Source: Phytophthora sp. 'mugwort'
Lineage: Eukaryota > Oomycota > Peronosporomycetes > Peronosporales > Peronosporaceae
NCBI GenBank assembly: GCA_033558025.1
Contig: JAUCEF010000007.1
Location: 4,712,001 to 4,776,000 of the forward strand
Length of the DNA: 64,000 bases
Reading direction: 5' to 3'
Shown here: piece after piece, positions 55,202-64,000 of the stretch
Layout: each line of letters begins with the position of its first letter
How positions within the stretch are numbered: position 1 is the stretch's first letter
Made by a program: the position numbers and the translations under genes
The notes under the pieces: model-generated
Database searches by the model: none
Seen by the model: the letters and a program-made list of their open reading frames with translations, nothing else
What the model was told of the DNA's origin: nothing

Positions 55202-57592
55202 ATGGCGCAGCGCGGGGACAAGGGCGCCAAGGGCGAGAAGAGCGGCTTCTTTCGCAAAATGTACTCGTCCATCGGCAGCTCGTCGCGGCAGCAGGCGACC
55301 AACCGCCATGAGAAGGCGCAGCGCAGCGACAGCACCAGCAGTGGTACAAGCAGCGGCTACAACCAGAACAGCCCCAGCGACGGCACCACCACCGGTAGCG
55401 GCCACAGCGGCGGAGGCGGCCTGCAGAACTTCGTCAAACATCACAGTTTCAACGGCCACATGCCTTTCTCACGCGACGACCCGCGCGCCGCCGCCAGTGA
55501 TCCACATCAGAGTCTACTATCTAAGCGCCCAAGCCTCATTGTGCCCTTTTCCAACCAGCAGCAGTTGAGCAATGGCGCCGCTGCTAACCCAGCCGACGGC
55601 GTACAAAGCTACCTGGACGACTTCCAGGCGCCAATCTCCAAGTCGGGCGTGCTTATCAAGCAGGCCAATCACTTTAAGACCTGGAAGAAGCGACTCATGG
55701 TGCTAAAGGGACACTCTCTCTTCTACTACGTATCCGGCACGGTAGGCATCGCCCTGAAAGATGCAGATGCAGCCAGGCGGAGGACTGATTTGTTTTAATT
55801 TGATATGGTGATTGTGCTTGCTTTTGCAGTCGGGCGAAGATTCCTATCCACGCGGCGTCATACCACTGCAGGGAGTGCGGATCACACCAATTGACTCAGC
55901 GCGCTTTAAGCGACAGAATTGCTTCGAGATCTGCCATCCGGTGCGTTTCAAATTTGAGCACACGGGAAAATATGACGTAGATTTCTGGTATGCTGACAAC
56001 ATTTTTGCATGATGCCTGAAAAGCAGGGGTTCCGACCCATTTATCTGATGGCCAAGAGCGAGGCGGATCTGAGCGTTTGGATGAGCAGCTTGACGTCGGC
56101 TGCGATGCCCACGACGGCGGACCGCAAAATGCTGCTGGTGACGGAACCTCTGGAGACGCTGTTTAATACGCCCGCGCTGGAGGATGCTGTGCCGTACAAG
56201 CGGACGTATTACTTCCGTCAGAAGGTGGCGTTCTGCATGCCGCGAAAGGAGGATTTAGGATACACAGTGGTGGAACTCTTCGATTTGAACGAGAAGCGAT
56301 TGACGACGCTGTGCGACCTGAACAGTTACTGTGACTCCTTCCCGATGATCCTGGACGACCCTCAGCTGTTCGTGGAACTGCTGCATGTCGTGGGCTGCTA
56401 CATTTTCCGGCCATTCGCTCAGCTGCAATCGACGTCGCCTGGCAATATCTTTGTGGAGGAGCCCAGCCCTGAAGAAGTGAGCATGCTAGAGAACCCGATG
56501 GACAAATATTCGGAATATACGACAGAGGAGCAGCTGTGGGGGTTGCTCTCGGCTTGTTACGATTTGCTGCTGAAGGCGATCGAGCACATTGACAAATTAG
56601 AGAAGCACGTGCGCAAGGAGTTTTTCCCCTTGCGCTTTATCGCGCAGCTCGTCAACTTGTTCAAGACGCCTTCGTTCAAGGAGCGGCAGGTACTGAAGGG
56701 AGTGCTTCATCGGCTGTACTATAAACTCACGCAGCGGCGGTCGGCCATTCGCAAGGAAATTGCCAACACGTTCTACGAGTATATTTATGAGACGTCGAAT
56801 CATTACGGCGTGGCGGAGCTGCTGGAGATCCTGGGCAGTATCGTCAACGGCTTCGCGTGCCCGATCAAGCAAGAGCACGTGGTGCTTCTGGAAAAGGCGC
56901 TGATACCGCTGCACTCTACGCCAGCCTTCATCTCATATCACCAGCAGCTCGCGTATTGCATGATTCAGTACGTGTCTAAAGACCACACGCTTTTCACCCC
57001 GATCGTCCGTGGCTTGCTAAAATACTGGCCGGTGGGGAATTCGTTCAAGGAAGTCATCTTCATTGTGGAGTTTGAGGAGATGCTGGAACACGTGCTGGCC
57101 GAGTCGGATTTCGACTCGATCTCGCCAAAATTGGCGCGGAGACTGGGACAGTGCATGGTTAGCGACCAGTTTCAGGTAGCAGAACGGGCTATTTCGTGCT
57201 GGAGCTCCCCGGCGTGCTTGCGCATCATGAACGAGTACGAGAAGTTGGGGCAGGGAATGTTCGATGTAATCAAACCGTTCTTGCAGCGAGCGGTAGCAGG
57301 GCACTGGAATACGCTGATTCAGCAGAAGGCACAGGAGACGTACACCATGTACTACAATATGGGCTATGACAGTGACGACGTCGCAACAACGCCGTCAGCA
57401 CTTGTCTCGGACGGGAAAATATTGGATAGCAGCGCCAAGACGGAGGAGTCGGACCAAGATGAGGAGGCCAACAATTCTAGCGAGGCGAACTTGTCAATGG
57501 CAGTCCGGCTGTCGGCATCAAACGCAGTAGAGGCATTAGATGTGGTGCTGTCAGACGAAGAGGACGAAGATGACAAGCCAGACGCGTCTTAG
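55202..57592 (+). CDS. PH domain - PP2A B56 regulatory subunit fusion protein
   Basis: The three exons are 55202-55741, 55830-55976 and 56027-57592, giving 750 residues. The first 145 residues are Ser/Gly/Gln-rich and probably disordered. A pleckstrin-homology domain follows (about 147-260): KSGVLIKQANHFKTWKKRLM, then FYYVSGT, GVIPLQGVRI, and the final helix around IYLMAKSEADLSVWMSSL with the invariant Trp. From about 290 to 690 the protein is a PP2A B56 (B') regulatory subunit, made of HEAT-like helical repeats with signature QFQVAERAISCWSSP near 605. A Ser/Asp/Glu-rich acidic tail closes it. B56 subunits select substrates for the PP2A catalytic core. The PH domain would place this holoenzyme at phosphoinositide-containing membranes (inference). 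The start at 55202 (ACCATGGCG context) is the first in-frame ATG. Confidence 0.85.
55742..55829 (+). other. 88-nt intron 1 of the PH-B56 gene
   Basis: The donor is GTAGGC and the acceptor CTTTTGCAG, phase 0. It interrupts the PH domain between FYYVSGT and SGEDSYPRG. Reading through gives a stop. Confidence 0.85.
55977..56026 (+). other. 50-nt intron 2 of the PH-B56 gene
   Basis: The donor is GTAGAT and the acceptor AAGCAG, with a TGCTGAC branch-like string. The nearby GTATGC donor would shift the frame, so this donor is preferred; it joins TGKYD to GFRPIYLM. The intron is unusually short. Confidence 0.75.
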
Positions 57593-58076
57593 AGTGCAGT
57601 AAGGGAATGGATGGACGATGCATTGCGATAGAGACAGCCAGGCAGCAAGGCAACCCAGGCGGGGCATGCTACCATGCCACCTCCGCCAAACTCTCGACGC
57701 ACTCCTGATCGACCGGTAGCAGCTGCAATATACACAGAACAAAGCAAGCAAAAGAAAAAAATCAAAACAGGTAAATGGATGGAAGATGAAGAATAGGCGG
57801 CGACCACCGGGCACAACGGAGTCAATACCGAACAGCGGCGGTTGAAGGCGCGACGAAGTCAATGGGCAGGGGGTGGATGGATGAGTTCGAAGTTTTGGCA
57901 ATTATTTGAAAGTACACAGACAGATAAGAGGGACTGGCAAGACTGCGCCAGCGTCAGGAGGAAACGGTGGGGGCAGGCACCGCGAGGAAGGAGCAAGGAG
58001 GGTGGACAGACCGAGTAGTTCGTCACCGCCTTGGACTCCGTCTCGCTTCACCACGCCGGTCATGTCAATAAAACTA
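57593..58076. other. 3' end of the PH-B56 gene and 5' region of the kinase-PP2C gene
   Basis: An in-frame extension of the kinase ORF runs back to 57906 through this stretch. It is Gly/Arg/Ser-rich and is not believed to be coding because a core promoter lies inside it at 58077-58091. Confidence 0.5.
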
Positions 58077-58091
58077 CTCATTCGTCAATCT
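58077..58091 (+). promoter_or_regulatory. oomycete initiator plus flanking promoter region (Inr-FPR)
   Basis: CTCATTCGTCAATCT matches the published oomycete core-promoter layout (initiator TCATTYY joined to the flanking element CAWTTT) at all but about two positions. It lies 115 bp upstream of the ATG at 58191, a normal leader length, and downstream of the ATG at 57906. It therefore argues that 58191 is the true start. Confidence 0.65.
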
Positions 58092-58190
58092 AGGCAAGCA
58101 CCCGTAGTGACTCTTTATCTTCATCACCCTATTGGACGTCTCTCATCTTTTTTGCCTGTCGCACACCGAAATCTGAACGTAACCACTACC

Positions 58191-58200
58191 ATGACCCGGC

Positions 58201-58232
<32 letters not shown>

Positions 58233-61200
58233 CAGTCGGTGGCGTTCGCGCTGGAGGTGCCAATGGGTGATGTTACGTCTCGTAAGTTGCTGACAGATCG
58301 CGCCTGGTTCAGCCAAGTGGCGCAAGTTCCTCGTCGAGTGGCCGATGACGCCATGGCCTGCGTAGCCGTGAGCGACGCGCTACGCCCCGGTCTCACACTC
58401 GAGGGCTACGAGTTGGTGGAGCGTTCAGGACTGTTGGGCGTGTGCAAGCATCAACAAACGCAGTGGCCCATGCAGACGAGGGACAAGATGGAGATCGTGC
58501 CTTGGCACTCGTCAAGTGCTGGAGACACAGAGTACACCCACTCAGCGCGTGTGTGTCCTCTCCCTGGAGCTGCGTCGGCTTCGCAGCGTTTCCCTGTTCC
58601 ACCGCTGCCGCTACCGGAATCTACCGAGACTCCCGCGGACTTTGAAGACCATAGCAACAGTCCGGAAGGTCCCACGCTCGAATATCAGTACGTGACGGAG
58701 GAGGCGGCACGGATCTACGTGAACGCCCATTATCGACTCAAGAAGAAGTTCGACGCCGGGTCTCATGGAGAAGTGTGGCGAGCTACAAGGCGACATGGAG
58801 GCAGGAACGAGCACTTTGTGCTCAAGAGACTGTTCCTCGAACTAGGAGAGAGCATGGCGCAGATGGGTCTGCGTGAAGCGCATTTTGGCACTCTACTGCA
58901 CGGCGAGCGCCATGTTACGCGGTTTGTCGAGTACTTTTTCCGGCCAGCGAAAATGGTGGAGAGTGAGAATGACCATCCGCATCCTCGAACGACGCCTGAG
59001 CTTTGGCTGGTTTTCTACGACGAAGGCAAGTCGCTGCGGCAGTATCTGTACGAGAAGCTGGAGGTTGTCAACGGTGCAGACGGCCATGGCGACGGCGGCG
59101 GCTCTGGGGTCGTGCTGCAACCGTCGCATTTTTGGGAGAAACTTCGTACGGATACTCGGGGCGAAAATGTACTGAGAGAGATCATGCGTCAACTGCTTCA
59201 AGGCGTCGCAGCCCTTCATGCTCGTGGCATCACGCACCGCGACATCAAGCCGTCGAATATCCTCGTGTCGATCCCAACTTCATCGTCCGCCTCCGCAGTG
59301 CAGCCAATGCCACTTGTTAAATTAGCAGACTTTGGCTCTGCTGTAGACGATTACACGCTGCACAACTTGTACGCTGCTGATGGCGGCAAGGGTGCGACCA
59401 TGGCGTCTGCTGGACCTTCTCAAGCCGAAGAAACTCGCGAGTACCAGCCTCCTGAGGTGCTGTTCAGCGACAACGGGCAGCCGTACGATTATTCAGCTCC
59501 TGAGGCTTACGATCTCTGGTCGGTTGGTGTCGTCTTTTTAGAGATGGTGTTGGGGTCCCCGCAAGTGTTTCTGATCTCGCCTCGCGAACGAGCTAAGCTG
59601 GACGTAGTGCTTGACGCTCAGCAACGCCGTCACCGCTACAGACATGGAAGACACGGTAGCGACGAGGATGCAGAGTCCAGGTGGCGCACGAAGGCGTACT
59701 TGCTTCACGTACTTACACAGGAATTCTGCATCTTCCAGCCAGGATCTCGACAATTACGCTCATTGTGGGACAAGTACGCGCTTGTGAGTGAGAGCTGCCA
59801 CTTTGGACGGTTCAAGCAAACTGTTGTAGAGCGAGACCCGTTAAAGCGCGGACTTGAGGATATGTGGGGACTTGACTTGATGTGGCGGCTGCTTCAATGG
59901 CATCCGTCGGAGCGTCTTACAGCCGAGGAAGCCTTGCAACACGCATATTTTCAAGGAGCGTACGAGTGCAAGGAATCTAGTCGCCGATTCGCAACACAGC
60001 GGGAACTCTTGCTACACGAACGCTACCTCGAGGCACAACGAGCAAGAGACAGTATCTTCGCTTCCGTGGTTCGTGCCAGGTACGAGCTTCCAGACCGTTT
60101 CGCCTGCCCGCATTGTGGTCGTGTGTTTTCCACAGCTCAGAGCTGCGAACAACACGCTCATGCACGTCGACACAATGCTCACTCGAGCTTCTGTGCGTTT
60201 AAGGCCCCGAATATCTCCGCCGCGATTCGGACCGAGTCGAAGCCGTTGTATGTGCATCAGCCACAGCATCCTGCAGTGGGTATTGCCTTGTTTCAAGGCC
60301 GAAAAAAGTACATGGAGGATTTTGTATTGGTACTGACAGAGCAGCAACTGCAGCAGAGGTGGCACACGCAACAGGAGGGCCCCGAGGCACTTGGGTTTGA
60401 TCTCTATGCTGTGGTGGACGGTCATCTAGGCTCCGCAGCGGCCACTTTCGTTGTGGAGAACCTTCCTCGTGTATTGTATCGACACTTCGCGACAATAATG
60501 CCGAAGACAAAGAAGAATTCATCTCGAGCGGACGTGGACGCAACTGATCAAGCACGTAGGGTCTCTGCTGAGCGTGAGCTGGCTGAAAAATTCGCATTGC
60601 GTCAGACTTTTCTGGAATTGCATGAAGGCTTCCTCCATTCTCTCGATGAAATGGGAAGTGACGATGACTTGGAGCCGAAATTCACCAACGGCACAGCAGC
60701 AGTTGGCGAGTATTTCTCGGGGTGTACTTTGACCGTTTTGCTGCATTTTCGTCGGGATCGACGGGTCGTCAGTGCGAACGTAGGCGACTCCCGTGCGCTA
60801 GCCTGGTTACCATCACGTGTGTCGGGGCCGCACAATGACACGTGCCAAAATGCAATTGGTGCTGAGATTGTGCCGCTCAGTATGGATCACTGGCCGAATG
60901 ATCCTGACGAGCGTTCACGAATCGAGTCTAGTGGAGGATTCGTGAACTTCTCTGGTCTTTGGCGAGTGGTGGGACAGCTTGCAGTCTCTCGCAGTCTGGG
61001 TGATCGCCATTTGCGCATGTTCGTCACAGCGGAGCCATCCGTCTTCCATGCACAGCTTCATGAGCGCTCTTCCGGTGGACTTTTGGTGGTCGCTAGTGAC
61101 GGACTGTGGGAAACCATGAACAATGGCGACGTGGTGCGTTTCCTCGCCGAAAAGTATTCAGGTGGAGCAGCAGGAGGCGATGAACATCGGTCTTTAGATG

Positions 61201-61283
61201 ATGTCGCAACCGAATTGCTCACGGAGGGATATGTCCGTGGGAGTCTCGATAACATGGCTGTCATACTCATAGCGCTGGCGTAG
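58191..61283 (+). CDS. signal peptide - protein kinase - C2H2 finger - PP2C phosphatase fusion
   Basis: 1030 residues from ATG 58191 (CTACCATGACC). Residues 1-20 are a signal peptide or anchor with 11 consecutive Leu and a SVAFA end. The kinase domain (about 184-580) has GSHGEVW, Lys212, Glu229, HRDIKPSN (Asp351), DFG (Asp380), QPPEV and DLWSVGVVFLE, so it should be active. A C2H2-type finger lies at about 639-661 (CPHCGRVFSTAQSCEQHAHARRH spacing C-x2-C-x12-H-x5-H, approximately). The PP2C domain (about 697-1030) has KKYMEDF (Asp710), VVDGH (Asp743), NVGDSRA, AVSRSLGD, ASDGLW (Asp970) and LDNMAV (Asp1020), all metal-binding positions intact. One chain therefore both phosphorylates and dephosphorylates Ser/Thr. 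A signal sequence with these domains suggests the ER, the cell surface or secretion. No second membrane segment was noticed. Confidence 0.85.
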
Positions 61284-61384
61284 ACATAAGCGACGTTCAT
61301 AGACAGTAAAGCGGGTATTTATTCGGTGTTCTATCCCGCCATTTCCGACTAGAAAATCTTACGAGAAACTACATGTAGTGAGTC

Positions 61385-62326
61385 TTACTTGGCATCGCCA
61401 AAGCGCTGAGCCTGTTGGCCATACTGAAAGAGCACCTTGATGACCCGATCAATAGAAGGCACGAGCACATCGGCGTCTTCCGCCAGATCGTCCAGGGATG
61501 ATGCACCACCCAAAACGCCAATGGATAGACCGCAGCCTGCGTTCTTGCCCAGCAACATATCCGTGGACGTGTCGCCCACCATAATGGTATTGTGCGGTTC
61601 CACGTGGAGTTGCTGGCAGATGGACCAGATCTGCTCACCAGCGGGTTTAGCAGGCAGTCCGTCGTCTCCGCAGGCCAAGGCGTCCACCATTTCGGAGACG
61701 CCCAAGTGCTTGAGCGTGTCGACCGTAGGCTGGCGGTCGTCCGTAGTGCACACAGCGATCTTCATGTCCATCTTCTTGATGGTGCGGAAGAGTGCGGGGA
61801 TGTTGGCCAGCGGGCGGCTGGTGAGCACCGGGTCGGGCATGCTCCAGCACTTCTTGATGACCTCGTCAGCCTTGGACTGGCGCATGCCCTCGGCCACTAG
61901 CACACGAACCGCGAGCTTGTAGAGCTCGCCCATAGGCGTGCAGCACAGCGCGCCCTTGGACTTGATAGACCGGCTGATCCAGTCGTAGCCCATGGCGGCG
62001 AAGAGCTTCTCGCGGACAGGCAACCCCGTCGTCATCTCGACCTTCCAGGCCTGGGACTCGACCCAGCCGCCCCACATGAGTGTGAAGTCAATCAGCGTGC
62101 CGTCCTTGTCGAAGACCACAAGCCCAGGATTGCAGCGCGGACCGCGCGCGACTTCGGCCTGTGCGATGATCGTGGCGCTCTCGGCCGCCGTGCTCTTCCG
62201 ACGCTGACCCAGGATCGGAGCGGAAGGGGCTGCGGCAGGAAGCGCCGAGGACGCCAGGCCGTGCAGCTGGCGGGTCTTGCAAACTGAGGACATGGCGGGA
62301 CGCAGACGGCGCAGTGTGAAGCTCAT
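61385..62326 (-). CDS. HAD-superfamily hydrolase (phosphoglycolate-phosphatase-like), probably mitochondrial
   Basis: 313 residues from ATG 62326. The frame extends upstream to 62545, but that part lacks conserved features. The chosen start gives MSFTLRRLRPAMSSVCKTRQ, an Arg-rich amphipathic presequence typical of mitochondrial import. HAD motifs are in order: VVFDKDGTLID (nucleophile Asp73 and Asp75), VCTTDDR (motif II Thr194/195), AKPAGEQI (motif III Lys227), and MVGDTSTDM (motif IV Asp252 and Asp256). The helical cap sits between motifs I and II. Such enzymes dephosphorylate small phosphometabolites (phosphoglycolate, pyrophosphate, nucleotides or sugar phosphates). The exact substrate is not determined. 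It is convergent with the kinase-PP2C gene, with stops 101 bp apart. Confidence 0.85.
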   Translation of the reverse strand: MSFTLRRLRPAMSSVCKTRQLHGLASSALPAAAPSAPILGQRRKSTAAESATIIAQAEVARGPRCNPGLVVFDKDGTLIDFTLMWGGWVESQAWKVEMTTGLPVREKLFAAMGYDWISRSIKSKGALCCTPMGELYKLAVRVLVAEGMRQSKADEVIKKCWSMPDPVLTSRPLANIPALFRTIKKMDMKIAVCTTDDRQPTVDTLKHLGVSEMVDALACGDDGLPAKPAGEQIWSICQQLHVEPHNTIMVGDTSTDMLLGKNAGCGLSIGVLGGASSLDDLAEDADVLVPSIDRVIKVLFQYGQQAQRFGDAK

Positions 62327-63528
62327 GACGATGCTAGTATTGAGTGTGTAGAGGGGTTGGTCCGCGGAGGAAGGAAGCAGAATAACAGACCGCAAGGTGC
62401 TTGGGGGCAGCAGTGCAACGGACGAGTGCCGACGGTACTCATGTAGCAGTTGGTAGTCAGCCGCTATTTTGGTGCACGACGGATATTTTGTCTTGCTTTC
62501 AGTAAAGCATAAATGATGTAGGCACATTAAATGGTTTTGATGCATTGTAGCGTTCTGTTACAAATGTCCGGTTTGAAAGTATTTGTATTAAACACGGGCA
62601 GTTTTGGCAGGATGAAAGTAATGCTAAGGTGCGACATGTGATCACACGCCGCCGTCAGCATACAACAGTTTTAAGGGGTGGGGCTACGAGCATACAAATG
62701 CCTAGACAAAGTTTGAATTAGTGGATTCTGGTCTTTCTTTGCCAAGATTCATTTCGACGATCCTGATCGTCATACATTTTGTAAAACAAACCGGTAGCCG
62801 GCGGTATATTTGATTTTACCTCCTCCTCAATACTAATTGGAGTGTATCAAAGTTGAGGATGTCACAGGCGAGATGATCGTTACAGTATACTTAGATACAT
62901 GTAGCTGCCTCGGCGGCTTTAGGCAGTGCATATTCCTTCACCGAATCTTTCAGTACTCAAGTTCGTGTAGCCTTGTACTCTCGATTCTGTACTCGTGAAA
63001 CAGGGCGCGCAAAACACCGGTGACAGAGTACGGGTGTACAGACAAGCTACACACCGCGCAACAACTACAACATGGAGACAATCTCGAATCGATCCAGGCC
63101 GCATCCGAACTTCAGGCTGACGTAGTTCCCGGCTACATGTACAGCGGTTTCGCTCGGCACAGCGCATATATCGTCATCACCGCGAAGCTAGGACTCTTGT
63201 GCTGGCTACCTAGGCTCGTGACTCACGAACCCACCCTCAAGTTGAGGGCCTCAACCGCTTCGCGAGTCGAGTGCCATATCAGACACCTTGATTTAACAGC
63301 AGCTGGCTGATGTGATGAAGCAACATCCATGCGTGTCATACTGTGATCTGGCTAGAGCCTGCATACACAGTCTCAGTACGAGGTATACGGCGTGCAGCGT
63401 CAATGATGGTCCTCATACATGTATACCGCGAGCAAATAAAGATTTGATGTGACGGACCCAAAACAATGACAGATGAGATTTTACATCGGCCGCACCATAC
63501 AAGGATCGTATTTGACCAACAAGATATC
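62327..63528. other. 5' region of the HAD gene and gene-poor stretch
   Basis: The first 220 bp form an in-frame upstream extension of the HAD ORF, judged to be leader. The rest has short frames only. A 15-bp palindrome CCCTCAAGTTGAGGG lies near 63233. Confidence 0.4.
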
Positions 63529-63840
63529 GGTCTGTGAACACACCGCCATCTAGAATTAGTGCACGAAATGCAGTGCAGGAATCGTTTGCGGCCTGGGGTA
63601 CGGAGGTGGTACCGCTGCCGAAGAACACCACCTCGGTGATCCAGCCTCTAGACATGGGGTCATGAGCCCGCTTAAGCAGAAGGTGCGCGCCCTCACACTG
63701 GCCTACGAACTAACAGCGGTTAGAGAGAGTAGTCGAGTACTCCTCCGCGAACGTCTGCTGAAGCTGTAGCGCCTACAAGCACTAGAGAAGCGGAAGTCCC
63801 GCAAAAACATCCGACCCCTCAAGTGATATTCACTCGGGGC
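63529..63840 (+). pseudogene. pogo-like transposase C-terminal fragment
   Basis: The plus frame reads VQESFAAWGTEVVPLPKNTT, then SVIQPLDMG (near 63640), the 'LPPNTTS.IQPLD.G' motif that carries the last catalytic acidic residue of DDE_1 transposases. After a one-base shift it continues as SPLKQKVRALTLAYELTAVR with further Arg/Leu-rich sequence to about 63830. The upstream catalytic domain is missing. Confidence 0.6.
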
Positions 63841-64000
63841 CAAGCCCAAAATCCGGACTACCCTCCCAAGAAAGTAGATCTCGCTGCAACTTCGCGTCAC
63901 CCGCTCCGACATCCGTGACCTCTCCCAAGTATCCAGCCATGTCGACCGCCCCTCCTCGTCCCGCGGTGTCCTCTCTGGGCCACGCGCCACCGCGCATCCC

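Noticed and set aside
57906..58190. N-terminal 95-codon extension of the kinase-PP2C protein
   Set aside because: Low complexity, and a core promoter match lies inside it. It would also bury a good signal peptide.
62327..62545. 73-codon upstream extension of the HAD hydrolase
   Set aside because: The start at 62326 gives a clear mitochondrial-type presequence. The extension has no conserved features.
1..64000. CRISPR arrays, bacterial operons, riboswitches, rRNA genes
   Set aside because: None seen. The window is eukaryotic in gene structure and repeats.

Overview
The window looks like nuclear DNA of an oomycete, most likely Phytophthora or a close Peronosporalean relative (inference). The reasons are compact genes with very short GT-AG introns (50 to 88 nt), an oomycete-type initiator plus flanking element upstream of the kinase-phosphatase gene, unusual multidomain signalling fusions, and a large gene-poor interior packed with decayed transposons of types common in these genomes. 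No bacterial operons, rRNA genes, convincing tRNAs or CRISPR arrays were seen.

Layout. 1-3942 holds two minus-strand host genes: the N-terminal half of an FG nucleoporin of the NUP98 type (running off the left edge) and a cap-guanine-N2 (TGS1-like) methyltransferase. 4000-20640 is a transposon graveyard: pogo/Tigger-like, Tc1/mariner, piggyBac, a second and third Tc1/mariner, a Harbinger-like DDE4 element, Copia and Ty3/gypsy pieces, another pogo-like element and a SANT/Myb-like fragment. About 20980-31770 is an AT-rich block with the gene content of a Maverick/Polinton: a fibre-like protein ending in an intramolecular-chaperone (S74-like) domain, a long coiled-coil ORF of unknown role, a chromodomain integrase and a type B DNA polymerase. 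All are broken by frameshifts or stops, and no capsid, packaging ATPase or protease was recognised. A nearly complete hAT transposase (32234-34612) and a pogo/Tigger element (35073-36402) follow.

37335-40224 carries an intron-containing MFS sugar transporter and a convergent bZIP-like gene. 40225-55072 is again gene-poor. It has two opposed copies of one repeat family (possibly Crypton-like), a Merlin-type transposase relic and short tandem and inverted repeats. 55202-62326 is a second host gene cluster: a PH-domain/PP2A-B56 fusion, a signal-peptide-bearing protein kinase - C2H2 - PP2C fusion, and a convergent HAD hydrolase with a probable mitochondrial presequence. The right edge has another pogo-like fragment.

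Functionally, the neighbouring PH-B56 and kinase-PP2C genes both build phosphorylation control into single polypeptides. This fits the oomycete habit of fusing signalling domains and is the most notable host biology here. The most notable mobile-element biology is the Maverick relic with its phage-like fibre.
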